Source: UBA5189 sp035631615
Lineage (GTDB): Bacteria; Chloroflexota; Limnocylindria; Limnocylindrales; CSP1-4
NCBI GenBank assembly: GCA_035631615.1
Contig: DASQIK010000016.1
Location: 65,249-129,248, forward strand
Direction: 5' to 3'
Length of the DNA stretch: 64,000 nt
Shown: one piece after another, positions 26,095-34,277 of the stretch
Numbering within the stretch: the stretch's first letter is position 1
Layout of the letters: every line of letters begins with the position of its first letter
Notes under the pieces: model-generated
What the model saw: the letters and a program-made list of their open reading frames with translations, nothing else
What the model was told of the DNA's origin: nothing
Databases searched by the model: none
Translations under genes and position numbers: made by a program

Positions 26095-26781
26095 CTAGTT
26101 CGGGCCGGTGCTCACGGTCGGGACGGTCGGGATGGCCGTCGTGCCGGCTCGGCTCGGGGCCGCTGAGGCGGCCGGCGACGCCGCGGACGATGCGCTCGGC
26201 GACGCCGCGGACGACGAGCCGGGGGAGCCGGACGGCGCGGCGCTGCCACTCGGCCCGGGGCTCACGCTCGGTCCGGGCGACGGCGAGACGACGGGCGACG
26301 GCGTCGGAATCGGGTTGAAAGCGCCGCCGCGCCCGAAGGCCATGGCGTTGAGGAAGATCAGCACGAATACGACGATCGACACGATCACGAAGGCCGCGGA
26401 CGCGGGGTCCTTGATGCGCAGCGCCGGGTCGATCGGGAACGCGGTCCGCTGGGCCTTGGGCGCGCGCGGTCCGCGGGTCGCAGCAGCGGCGCGCTGGCGA
26501 GCCGCCTCGGCGGCGCGCTCTCTCGCACCGGGCCGATTCGGCTGGGCTCGATCCGCGGCGGCCTCCTCGGCGACCGCGGCCTGCGCGAGCGCATCGTCGG
26601 CCTCCTCGTCGCCGGTGACGATCTCGTCGGCCCCGGCCCCCGACTCGACCTCCGCCTCGGCCCCCGCGTTCGCCGCCGCGAGCTGGGCGTCGGTCAGGCC
26701 GGCGTCGGGATCGCTGGGGTCGATGGGCGCGGTGTCGGGCGCGTCGGGCGCGCTCGAGCCGGGGTCGCGCTCATCGGTCAT
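26095..26781 (-). CDS. single-span membrane protein with acidic head and Pro/Ser/Ala tail
   Basis: A 228-residue protein of unknown function. Residues 1-65 are acidic, Asp/Ala-rich and probably disordered; 65-110 are Arg/Ala-rich; one membrane span (FVIVSIVVFVLIFLNAMAF) lies near 130-150. The rest is a Pro-Ser-Gly-Ala tail with repeated SPSPGPS, SGSAAPSGS and ASPSASS motifs. The head should be cytoplasmic and the tail should cross or coat the envelope. Gene order gives no clear partner. Codon use matches its neighbours. Confidence 0.7.
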   Translation of the reverse strand: MTDERDPGSSAPDAPDTAPIDPSDPDAGLTDAQLAAANAGAEAEVESGAGADEIVTGDEEADDALAQAAVAEEAAADRAQPNRPGARERAAEAARQRAAAATRGPRAPKAQRTAFPIDPALRIKDPASAAFVIVSIVVFVLIFLNAMAFGRGGAFNPIPTPSPVVSPSPGPSVSPGPSGSAAPSGSPGSSSAASPSASSAASPAASAAPSRAGTTAIPTVPTVSTGPN

Positions 26782-26789
26782 GGGCGCGC

Positions 26790-26795
26790 AGTGTA
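26790..26795 (-). promoter_or_regulatory. -10 box of the gene at 26781
   Basis: TACACT, eight bases before ATG 26781, inside the 25-bp gap to the MFS gene. Confidence 0.6.
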
Positions 26796-26806
26796 CGCGA
26801 AGGCCC

Positions 26807-28939
26807 TCACGCGTCGCGGACGGCAGGCACGAGCACGCCCGCCAGGCCCACTGCCACCGTGATGAGCCCGAACACGCCGAGGACCGGGCCCGCCCCGAAC
26901 CACTCGCCGAGCACGCCGCCGATGCCCATAGCCAGGGTCATCGCGCCGAACACCACCGAGAAGCGGAGGCCGAGCACGCGACCCATGAGCTCCGGCGGGG
27001 TGCGCTTCTGGAGCAAGGTCTGGCTCGGGATCACGAATGCCAGGTTGCCGATCCCCGCGCCGAACGCGATTCCCAGTGCGAGCGGCAGGCTCCCGGCCAG
27101 CGGCAGGAGCGCCACGATCGCGCCGGTCGCAACATAGCCGACGATCACCATCCGCCCCAGGGCAAGCCGCGACCCGATCAGGCCGATCAGGAACCCGCCG
27201 ACGAGATTGCCCGCCCCGATCGAGCCCTCCATGAACGCGAACGCCTCGGTGTCGGTGAACCCGGTGCGGTCGATCGAGTGGGCTGCGTACACCGGCGTGA
27301 GCACCAGGAAGATGCCGAGCATGAACTGGCCGGCCGTCGCCTGGAGCGTGTTCGCGAGCAGGACCTGGTCGCCGCGCAAAAAGCGCCAGCCCTCGCGCAG
27401 CTCGGTGCCGAAGCCCGACAGCCCGGCGCGGAGGCCGCGGCGCGCCTCGGTCGCCGCGTCGCCCACCGCGTCGGCGATCTGGCGGGTCACCGGCGCCACG
27501 ACCACCGACGCGATCAGCAGGGCCGATGCGAAGTAGGTCACCGAGTCGGCCCAGAACGCGAGCGGCAGCTGGCTGCCGAGCAGGGCCACGAACAGGCCCG
27601 CCAGCACGTACCCGCCGATGTCCGCGAACGTCTCGCCGACCCAGAGCGCGGAGTTGGCCGGCACGAGGTCGTCGTGCGCGACCATCCGCGGCAGGATCGC
27701 CCCCTTCGCCGGCCGGAAGAAGATCGAGACCGTGGTCACGAGGAACACGAGCGGGTAGGCGAGGGCTAGGTTCGTGACGGCTGCGATCGGGATCAGGAGG
27801 ACCAGGCCGGCGCGCAGCAGGTCGCTGACGATCATCACCTCGCGCTGGTCCCAGCGGTCGACGAGCCCGCCGGCAATCGGCCCGAAGATCAGGTTCGGCA
27901 GCGTGGCGGTCAGGAAGACCGCACCGACCGCGATCGGCGAGTTCGTCGCGTGGAGCACCAGGTAGGCGAGCGCGACCTGGTGGATCCGGTCGCCGAGTGC
28001 GCTGATCAGCTGCCCGGTCCACAGGGCGCTGAACGAGCTGTCGAGCGCGAGCCGCACGTATGGGTGGTGCCGGACCCGCTCGAGGATCGGCGGGACCTGC
28101 GGAAGCGCGCGCCTCCGCGTCTGCCGGAGGGTGCCCTCCGACCCGACCGAGGGGCCGCCGAGGGACAGGGGTCGCTCGAGGGCCACGGCGCTGACGAGGC
28201 TGCCGTCGTAGGCATCGAACGCGAGGGCGGTGTCGATCGCGCCCGTGTCGAGCGCGGGGAACAGCGCTCCGGTCTCGAGCATCGCGGCCGCCTCTGCCGC
28301 GGCGGCCTCCTCCGGGGAGAGCCGGAGCTGGGCGACGCGCCGCCCGAGGGCGGTCGGATCCGCGCCGCGGAGCAGGTCCGTCGGTTCGCGAACGACGATC
28401 GCGAACAGGAAGAACGCGAGTCCGGACGCGAGGAACAGGTCGCCGATGCTCGCGACGTTGCGAATGAAGGGGATCGGGATCGGGATGATGTCGCCCAACG
28501 GGCCGGCCTGGGCGAGGAAGTCGCCGGTGATCCCGCCGCTCGTCGCCGTGCCGACGATCAGGTGGAACGCCGACCCGATCTCGGTCGGCGGCAGGCCGGC
28601 GGCGACGATGCTCGGCTGCCAGACCGGCATGTAGCCCCCGTTCGTCACGATCGCGATCGCGTTGAGCAGGATTCCGACGAAGGCGAGCGCGATGCCCGGG
28701 TGCTCGCGGTTCGACCACAACCCGATCAAAAGCAGCAGGAAGCCGCTGGCGAAGAGGGGCAGCCGCACGGCATCGGCGATGTCGTTGCCGTTCTCGATGG
28801 CGAACTCCGTGGCGTAGCGCAGCACCAGCCCGAGGAAGAGGAGCTGGACCAGGCGGAGCCGGACGTAGGCGAGATTCTCGATCCGCCCGCCGGCGAGCAG
28901 CCCGAGCGCGAGGCCCAGGATCAGGCTGACGATCAGCAT
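26807..28939 (-). CDS. DUF5317 - MFS transporter fusion protein
   Basis: A 710-residue membrane protein of two parts. Residues 1-175 match the layout of DUF5317 proteins: five to six spans, the NGGYMPVWQPS motif near 100-110 and PFIRNVASIGDLFLASGLAF. After a soluble Ala/Glu/Arg linker (about 180-285) follows a complete 12-span MFS exporter of the EntS/MFS_3 type from about 295. It has LISALGDRIHQVAL, GGLVDRWDQREVMIVSD (the motif-A loop) and LLQKRTPPELMGRVLGLR. The exporter probably removes a small hydrophobic compound. The role of the DUF5317 part is unknown. The two are usually separate genes as far as I know. Confidence 0.8.
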   Translation of the reverse strand: MLIVSLILGLALGLLAGGRIENLAYVRLRLVQLLFLGLVLRYATEFAIENGNDIADAVRLPLFASGFLLLLIGLWSNREHPGIALAFVGILLNAIAIVTNGGYMPVWQPSIVAAGLPPTEIGSAFHLIVGTATSGGITGDFLAQAGPLGDIIPIPIPFIRNVASIGDLFLASGLAFFLFAIVVREPTDLLRGADPTALGRRVAQLRLSPEEAAAAEAAAMLETGALFPALDTGAIDTALAFDAYDGSLVSAVALERPLSLGGPSVGSEGTLRQTRRRALPQVPPILERVRHHPYVRLALDSSFSALWTGQLISALGDRIHQVALAYLVLHATNSPIAVGAVFLTATLPNLIFGPIAGGLVDRWDQREVMIVSDLLRAGLVLLIPIAAVTNLALAYPLVFLVTTVSIFFRPAKGAILPRMVAHDDLVPANSALWVGETFADIGGYVLAGLFVALLGSQLPLAFWADSVTYFASALLIASVVVAPVTRQIADAVGDAATEARRGLRAGLSGFGTELREGWRFLRGDQVLLANTLQATAGQFMLGIFLVLTPVYAAHSIDRTGFTDTEAFAFMEGSIGAGNLVGGFLIGLIGSRLALGRMVIVGYVATGAIVALLPLAGSLPLALGIAFGAGIGNLAFVIPSQTLLQKRTPPELMGRVLGLRFSVVFGAMTLAMGIGGVLGEWFGAGPVLGVFGLITVAVGLAGVLVPAVRDA

Positions 28940-29196
28940 CGGGTCGTGGCTACTCGCACGTCGTTCGTCCGCGGCATGCGCGCATTGTCACGGGCGATCC
29001 GGCGCTTCGTGGGCTCGCGCCGCGTTCGGCCCCGGCGCTCTCGCTGCGACTGTCGGCGCGCCGACGTCCCCTCTGCGCCGACCCAGCGATGCCAACTGCT
29101 GCATACGCGCCGAGCGAGCGGCGGCCGAATGCGCGACCGCGGGCGGGCCGTGTCGTTGCGCGGCGGCGGTTGCGCCGCGCATCCCGGTGGCGCGGC

Positions 29197-30594
29197 TCAG
29201 GCCAGGTCGGCTGCGGGGGACCCCGGCGCTGGGGCGTCGTGGGCACGCGCGGCGCGGGCGCCGTGCTGGCCGAGCAGCGGGATCGGTCGAAGGTCGGGCT
29301 CGCCGGTGTCCCGAACGTCGTCGGCCCACGAGGTCTTCACGAACGCGTCGACGATCTCGGGGTCGAACTGGACGCCGGCGAACTTGCGGAGCTCGGCGAG
29401 CGCCTGCCCGGTCGACAGCGCCTTGCGGTACGGCCGGTCGGCCGTCATCGCCTCGAACGCGTCGGCGACATGGAGGATCCGCGCGAGCCTGGGGATCTCG
29501 TCGCCCATCAGTCGATCCGGGTAGCCCGAGCCGTTGTACCACTCGTGATGGTGGCGGATGACCGGCAGCTCCGGCGCGAGCCGATCCACAGGCCCGATGA
29601 TCTGCGCGCCCAGCACCGGGTGGGCGTTCATCGTGATCCGCTCCTCGCGGGTCAGCTTGCCCTGCTTCAGCAGCACGTTGTCCGGCACGCCGATCTTGCC
29701 CACGTCGTGAAGCAGCCCGCCCCACTCCAGGGCCTCGAGCTCGCCCGCCGACACCCGCAGCTCACGCCCGATGTCGACCGAGATCGAGCGCACCCGCTGG
29801 CTGTGCTTGCTCGTGAACGGATCGCGCTTGTCCACCGCCTCCGCCAGCGCCCCGATCGTCTGCGTGAACATCTCCCGCATCTCGACGAATCGCTGATAAG
29901 CGACTCGGGTCGTGAAGAGAGGCAATCCGAACAAGAGCGTTGTCCACCAGCCGCCGTCCCGGAGTTCGTACATCCTCGCCATCAACCAGCCGAGCGGCGC
30001 CAACGTAAGTAGGTTGGCCCAGATGTTCGAGGTCTCGGCTCGTGTCAGGAACTCGCGTGCCGATAGACCTGTCCGGAACACAACGACCAGCGACACGAAC
30101 ACGAGGTTGGTTACGAAGTACGTCAAGGTCCCCAGAAGGGTCGCGACAAGCTCCTGGAATGCGTTGCCGTCCCCCCTGAAGAGCTCAATGACGACCGAAC
30201 CGAAGATGACCGGAAGCACGATTGCTGCGTGGTTTGCCAAAGTCCCATACCAGGCGACCCGGCCGCGCAGTTCCCGCGCGTCGGTCGTCCCGATCAGCGC
30301 CACCCATGCCGCAGCCGCAGGTCCGCCGAGCACGGCGGCAGCCATAAGCGGAGCGGTGGAAACGGCGACTTGCACCCCGTGACTCACGCGGACCGGGAGA
30401 GCCGATGCAATCAGGGTGATCACAGTCCAGAACGCGACCCCGAGGAGGACCTCGACCACGCTCGAGGTGTTCGGATCGCCGTCGAAGGAGATCGCGATTG
30501 CAGGCTGCACAGGAATCACAAGGCTCGTGATGAGCAGCGCCGCTGTGGCCGCTCCCACGAGCCCGGTGACGTATATCGCGAGGGACCTAGGCAA
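29197..30594 (-). CDS. membrane HD-GYP domain protein (putative cyclic-di-GMP phosphodiesterase or sensor)
   Basis: A 465-residue protein. Residues 1-235 form six to seven membrane spans of MASE-like character. Residues 240-425 are an HD-GYP domain: HSQRV, the HD pair in LLHDVGKIGVPD, HPVLG, HHHEWYNGSGYPD giving HHxxxxGxGYP, and ILHVADAFEAM. Such domains hydrolyse cyclic di-GMP, and all metal-binding residues appear present. Base composition changes near 29.89 kb, exactly between the sensor and HD-GYP halves. The TTG start at 30594 gives the first span; no ATG or GTG fits. It lies 75 bases after the second small peptide ORF on the same strand, so it probably shares their transcript. Confidence 0.85.
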   Translation of the reverse strand: MPRSLAIYVTGLVGAATAALLITSLVIPVQPAIAISFDGDPNTSSVVEVLLGVAFWTVITLIASALPVRVSHGVQVAVSTAPLMAAAVLGGPAAAAWVALIGTTDARELRGRVAWYGTLANHAAIVLPVIFGSVVIELFRGDGNAFQELVATLLGTLTYFVTNLVFVSLVVVFRTGLSAREFLTRAETSNIWANLLTLAPLGWLMARMYELRDGGWWTTLLFGLPLFTTRVAYQRFVEMREMFTQTIGALAEAVDKRDPFTSKHSQRVRSISVDIGRELRVSAGELEALEWGGLLHDVGKIGVPDNVLLKQGKLTREERITMNAHPVLGAQIIGPVDRLAPELPVIRHHHEWYNGSGYPDRLMGDEIPRLARILHVADAFEAMTADRPYRKALSTGQALAELRKFAGVQFDPEIVDAFVKTSWADDVRDTGEPDLRPIPLLGQHGARAARAHDAPAPGSPAADLA

Positions 30595-30669
30595 GTCGCT
30601 TCACCGCACTCGGATCCATGGTTCCCGAACTCTAGACCCTAACGTCCGGGATCCAATGGTCCGCCAGTA

Positions 30670-30759
30670 CTAGAAGCCCTTGAGAGTCGCCCCTCCGGCG
30701 AGTGCGATCGCGGCGACGGTGCTCAAAGTGACCGCCAGCCGCATGAGCCGGTGCTTCAT
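30670..30759 (-). CDS. sORF2: 29-residue putative secreted peptide precursor
   Basis: The ORF begins MKHRLMRLAV, continues through a hydrophobic core to AIALA, and ends GGATLKGF. It has the parts of a Sec signal peptide (basic start, 13-residue hydrophobic core, A-x-A cleavage site at residues 19-21). Cleavage would release the octapeptide GGATLKGF. Its ATG lies two bases after the sORF1 stop, so translation is likely coupled. The C-terminal TLKGF is shared with sORF1. No homologue is recognised. Chance cannot be excluded for such a short ORF, but signal-peptide shape, coupling and the shared tail argue for a real gene. Confidence 0.5.
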   Translation of the reverse strand: MKHRLMRLAVTLSTVAAIALAGGATLKGF

Positions 30760-30761
30760 CC

Positions 30762-30794
30762 TTAGAAGCCCTTCAGAGTGTTCTCGGGAGCCAC
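30762..30794 (-). CDS. sORF1: 10-residue peptide ORF ending TLKGF
   Basis: GTG 30794 starts the decapeptide MAPENTLKGF. A perfect AGGAGG (30806-30801) lies six bases before the GTG, one of the best Shine-Dalgarno sites in the window. The same frame is open back to 30878 with another GTG at 30836. The last five codons and stop region resemble those of sORF2 at DNA level (CTCTsAAGGGCTTCTA), suggesting duplication. It may be a leader peptide, a signal peptide in its own right, or a translation-coupling device for sORF2. Confidence 0.45.
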   Translation of the reverse strand: MAPENTLKGF

Positions 30795-30836
30795 GCTCGT
30801 CCTCCTCGCGGTCCCCGTGCTCCCCTTCAGAAACAC

Positions 30837-30862
30837 GAAAACCGACCTGACTCTGGGTCGGT
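30837..30862 (-). terminator. terminator- or attenuator-like hairpin
   Basis: On the minus strand ACCGACC (30862-30856) pairs with GGTCGGT (30847-30841) around an 8-base loop, and TTTCGTGTTT follows. It lies downstream of the regulator gene and of the promoter at 31005-30976, but upstream of the two small ORFs. It could end the regulator transcript or attenuate the peptide transcript. Confidence 0.5.
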
Positions 30863-30881
30863 CGGTTGCACTACTCGCTCA

Positions 30882-30913
30882 GCTCCACCCTAAGTGCCCA
30901 TTTCAGGTGGAGC
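30882..30913 (-). other. leader hairpin of the peptide transcript
   Basis: GCTCCACC (30882-30889) and GGTGGAGC (30906-30913) form an 8-bp stem with a 16-base loop in the 5' region between the promoter and sORF1. Confidence 0.5.
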
Positions 30914-30975
30914 CTCGGCGCGTCCGAGCGTTCTTAGATTGGTTCGGTAGTACGCAAGTACCACTCGAGGGCCGG

Positions 30976-31005
30976 ACTATAGGTAGACCCAACTGAACCG
31001 GTCAA
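30976..31005 (-). promoter_or_regulatory. promoter for the small peptide ORFs and HD-GYP gene
   Basis: TTGACC (31005-31000), an 18-base spacer, and TATAGT (30981-30976) make one of the better sigma-70-type promoters in the window. It lies between the regulator stop and sORF1 and points at the small ORFs. Confidence 0.6.
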
Positions 31006-31020
31006 TACGCATGTCTACCT
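30981..31020. promoter_or_regulatory. inverted-repeat operator around the peptide promoter
   Basis: AGGTAGAC (30981-30988) and GTCTACCT (31013-31020) are perfect 8-bp inverted repeats flanking the -35 box. A further TCTAC copy at 31022-31026 lies 8 bases beyond the one at 31014. A dimeric regulator, possibly the adjacent BTAD protein, could bind here. Confidence 0.5.
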
Positions 31021-31034
31021 ATCTACACCTAGCC

Positions 31035-34000
31035 TCAGAGGTCGCCCATGGGAGGTACATCGAGCCCGAGGTCCTTCAGGGCGCGCGAGTACTTGGCGTA
31101 AGACTCCGCGGCAGCAGCGTGGGCGCCGGCAAGCCGATAGACGCGAATCAATGCGAGCTGGATCTCTTCAGAGTCGGTCTCAACCTCGGCGGCTCTTTCC
31201 GCCAAGAGGACGCCGCGAACGAGTCGTCCTGCATCGATGTCGGCACGGATGGCTTGCTCCATGACTCGTAGGTACGACGCGTGGAGAGCATCGCGAAACG
31301 GGCCGGACCACTCCTCGTATGCGAAATCGATCGAGAACTTGCCCAGGTACGCATGGGCCAGAGCGACCACGGATAGATCGTCTGGCTCGGCAGTCGCACT
31401 TCGAATCAACTCCAAACACCGACGACTTCGTGCATGCACCAGAGCAGGGTCGATCCAGATGGTCTCTCCATCCTGTTGAACGTACCCTGGTGACAGATCC
31501 TCGCGATACTCAGGCTCAAAGACGCGGCGCAGGAAGTAGACCGTCTGATTCAGCGAATTGAGAGCCGACTGCGGATCCAGATCCGGCCAAAGGCTGTCGG
31601 CGACCTCCTCCCGAGTGGCAGTCCAATTCGATTTGGTCAGGAGCAGAGACAGCAAGGCAAGGACCTTGCGACGGACGTCCGAGCTCTCAACAACTCGGGA
31701 CCCGATGGCGATCCGGACGCGTCCGAGGTCCTCAACAACCACCTTCGGCGCGAGACGTCGCGCGAGGCCTCGGCCGAGCGGGAAGCCACGACCTTCCCGC
31801 GCGGTTCGTGCGAGACCACGAAGCAGTGGAACATCAGCCAGTTCCCCGATCTCGTCGAGGAGCCTCGCTGCCGGCCACGATGCGGCGCCTGGTGTAGTGA
31901 CCGCTCGTCGAATGGGCTCGCGCCATCGCCACGGCCGGCGACGGACTTCGTCACCGATGTCCGAAGTCGCCTGATCTGTTAGATCGCCGAGGCGTAGGAC
32001 CACAGCCTCCGCTGCCATGCTTAGAGCGACAGGCGCCTTCGTCGCCACTTCTGCGAGCGTCGCGGAAGGGTCTCTCGCGATGTCTGCGACCGCGGCCAGG
32101 GCCTCCGCGTACGCCTCCCAGTGGGTGGCTCCCTGACGGATCGCAAGGGCCCGCGGAACGCGGTGAATCTCTTGATCATCCGCACCCCCTAGGAGCACTT
32201 GGATCAAGCTTCCTACGAGGAGGCGCCTGAGTTCGAAAGCCGGGGTTAGGTGATGCCTGCGTGCGTCAATCCTTGCGAACGTGCGTTGCGCAGTGTCCAG
32301 GTCCCCTAGTTCCGCGGCATATAGGGCTCGAGCCAGGACAGCCCGATCGCCGATTTCCAAGTTGTCCGAGATCCGTGTCTCAAAGGACGGCAAGTGCCGG
32401 GCCGCCAAACTGGGTTGTCCGTAAAGGAGCTCGATGTCGGCGGCCTCTATGGACACTTCGAGCCGCTGGCCGGGAAGCGACAGTTTCGAGGCCAAGTCGA
32501 TCTCAGATCGAGCGCCACCGATGTCTCCTAGGTGAGCGACCGCGGCTGCTCTGGCGAGCCGTGCCGATACCAATTCGATCCCGGCAGACGAGCCCGCGAG
32601 GATGGAGATTGCCTCGTCGGCGCAGGTCAAAGCGCCCTCGCCATCACCGGCGGCCAGGCGCAGCTGCGACTCGTTGCAGAGGCTGACTCCAAGAAAGTGC
32701 GCCTCGCCTTTGAGGCGATGATCGAGTTTTAGGCGGTGCAGTCCTGCAATGGCCGTTCGAAGGGAGCCATCTACGGAAGAGTCGACCGCCTCGCGGTATA
32801 CCTTTGCGAGAGTGGCGATATGAGGGGAGGACGATGCCTCAAGAAGGCGACCCGCCGCGAGCGCCGCATCCACGTCGCCAGCGAGGCTCCTAGCAGAGAG
32901 CAGGTTGAGAAGCGCTAGATCCGAATCCGGATCAGTCGACCAAGCTTGCTCGGCAAGCTCCCTGCCCTCCGCGACCTCTGCACGCTGTTGGGCGAGCCGC
33001 GAACGGAGGATCAAACCCGGCGCACCGCCCAGCATCCCGCTTGGAAGATCTGATACCAGTTCTTGAGCGATGGCGTAGGCGCCGGTGGCGAGGATGTTCT
33101 CGATCGCGGCGGAGAGGACGCGACGCGCGTCGTCGGCGTGGCCGCTGGCGAGGTAGTGGCGGCCGGAGATCCGCCAGTCGACGGTTTCGGCGGCGCGCGC
33201 GATCCGCAGGTGGATCGCCCGAACGCCGTCCTCGCCGACGGATCGGGCGAGGCGGGCCTGGAGGAAGTCGCGCACGAGCGGATGCGCCCGGACGACGTGG
33301 CGCGTGTTCGGGCCCCGCTTGCCGAACAAACCCTGGCGCTCGCCGTCCTCGATCAGCGACCTCGCAGCGTCCTCATCGACCTCGGCAGCGACCGTGCCCA
33401 GGACGAGATCGACCGTCTCCAGCAGCGACGTGCGCATCAGGAATTGCTGGAGGTCGTCTGGGAGCTCGCCCACGACCTCCTCGGCGAGGTACTCGTACAG
33501 GTGCCCCTCGGCGCCGCTCAGCGACGAGATGAAGGCCCGAACCTGCCCCGGGTCGCGATCGTGCAGCGCGGCTCGGACGAGCTGCAACGACGCGGCCCAG
33601 CCCTCGGTGCGGCGCCGGAGCTCCGCGAGGATCGCCGGCTCGAGCCGCATCTCGTAGGTCTCGCGGAACAGCCGCTCGGTCTCGAGCACGTTGAATCGGA
33701 GGTCGTCGGTCCCGAGCTCGGCGACCTCGCCGAGCGCGCGCAGCCGCGCCAGCCGGACCGGCGGCTCGCGCCGGCTGGCGAACATGAACGACATCCGCTC
33801 CGGCCCGCGCGCCATGAGCTCGCGCAGGATGTGGCGGACGTCCGGCGAATCGTCGACCAGGTGAACGTCATCGAACACGAGCGCGGTCGGGTCGTTGGGC
33901 AGACCTCCGAGCTCGCGAAGGAACGTGTCGAGGACCGTGTCGAGCGAGGGTGACGTCGTCGCGGTCTCACGAAGCAGCGCGGCCGTCGACGGGCCGAAGT

Positions 34001-34277
34001 CCGGGACGTGGACGCGCACAGCCGCGACGAGGTACGCGATGAACCCGACCCAGTCGCGATCGCCGCGGTCGAGGCGAAACCACAGGACGCGGATGCGCGT
34101 TCGACGAGAGAAGTCGGCGAGCAGCGTCGTCTTGCCGTAGCCGGCCTCGGCCACCAGCAGGACGGCGCGGCGATGGATCTTGACCGACAGCCACTCGAGG
34201 AGCCGGTCGCGCGCCAGCGTCTCCTCGCGGAGCGGCGGCGCCTGGACCTTGCTGACCTGAATCGGGTACTCGGACAT
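31035..34277 (-). CDS. MalT-like STAND ATPase / TPR / BTAD transcriptional regulator
   Basis: A 1080-residue regulator. Residues about 1-300 hold a STAND-type P-loop ATPase with Walker A in VAEAGYGKTTLL and Walker B in ALVFDDVHLVDD, followed by a winged-helix-like segment. About 410-820 is helical and TPR-like (ALLNLLSARSLAGD, ARAAAVAHLGDIGGAR). The C-terminus from about 830 has an OmpR/SARP winged helix (VRRKVLALLSLLLTKSNW, LNQTVYFLRRVF) and a BTAD domain (SYLRVMEQAIRADIDAGR). Such proteins sense a ligand through the TPR region, hydrolyse ATP and activate promoters. Codon use shifts to lower GC from residue 406 on. ATG 34277 has a GGAGGGG site upstream and was preferred to a start 81 codons earlier. 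Confidence 0.87.
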   Translation of the reverse strand: MSEYPIQVSKVQAPPLREETLARDRLLEWLSVKIHRRAVLLVAEAGYGKTTLLADFSRRTRIRVLWFRLDRGDRDWVGFIAYLVAAVRVHVPDFGPSTAALLRETATTSPSLDTVLDTFLRELGGLPNDPTALVFDDVHLVDDSPDVRHILRELMARGPERMSFMFASRREPPVRLARLRALGEVAELGTDDLRFNVLETERLFRETYEMRLEPAILAELRRRTEGWAASLQLVRAALHDRDPGQVRAFISSLSGAEGHLYEYLAEEVVGELPDDLQQFLMRTSLLETVDLVLGTVAAEVDEDAARSLIEDGERQGLFGKRGPNTRHVVRAHPLVRDFLQARLARSVGEDGVRAIHLRIARAAETVDWRISGRHYLASGHADDARRVLSAAIENILATGAYAIAQELVSDLPSGMLGGAPGLILRSRLAQQRAEVAEGRELAEQAWSTDPDSDLALLNLLSARSLAGDVDAALAAGRLLEASSSPHIATLAKVYREAVDSSVDGSLRTAIAGLHRLKLDHRLKGEAHFLGVSLCNESQLRLAAGDGEGALTCADEAISILAGSSAGIELVSARLARAAAVAHLGDIGGARSEIDLASKLSLPGQRLEVSIEAADIELLYGQPSLAARHLPSFETRISDNLEIGDRAVLARALYAAELGDLDTAQRTFARIDARRHHLTPAFELRRLLVGSLIQVLLGGADDQEIHRVPRALAIRQGATHWEAYAEALAAVADIARDPSATLAEVATKAPVALSMAAEAVVLRLGDLTDQATSDIGDEVRRRPWRWREPIRRAVTTPGAASWPAARLLDEIGELADVPLLRGLARTAREGRGFPLGRGLARRLAPKVVVEDLGRVRIAIGSRVVESSDVRRKVLALLSLLLTKSNWTATREEVADSLWPDLDPQSALNSLNQTVYFLRRVFEPEYREDLSPGYVQQDGETIWIDPALVHARSRRCLELIRSATAEPDDLSVVALAHAYLGKFSIDFAYEEWSGPFRDALHASYLRVMEQAIRADIDAGRLVRGVLLAERAAEVETDSEEIQLALIRVYRLAGAHAAAAESYAKYSRALKDLGLDVPPMGDL

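Noticed and set aside
30590..30622. Minus-strand ORF MDPSAVKRLA just before the HD-GYP start, as a third signalling peptide.
   Set aside because: It has no Shine-Dalgarno site, no TLKGF tail and overlaps the HD-GYP start codon. It could be a coupling leader, but nothing supports it.
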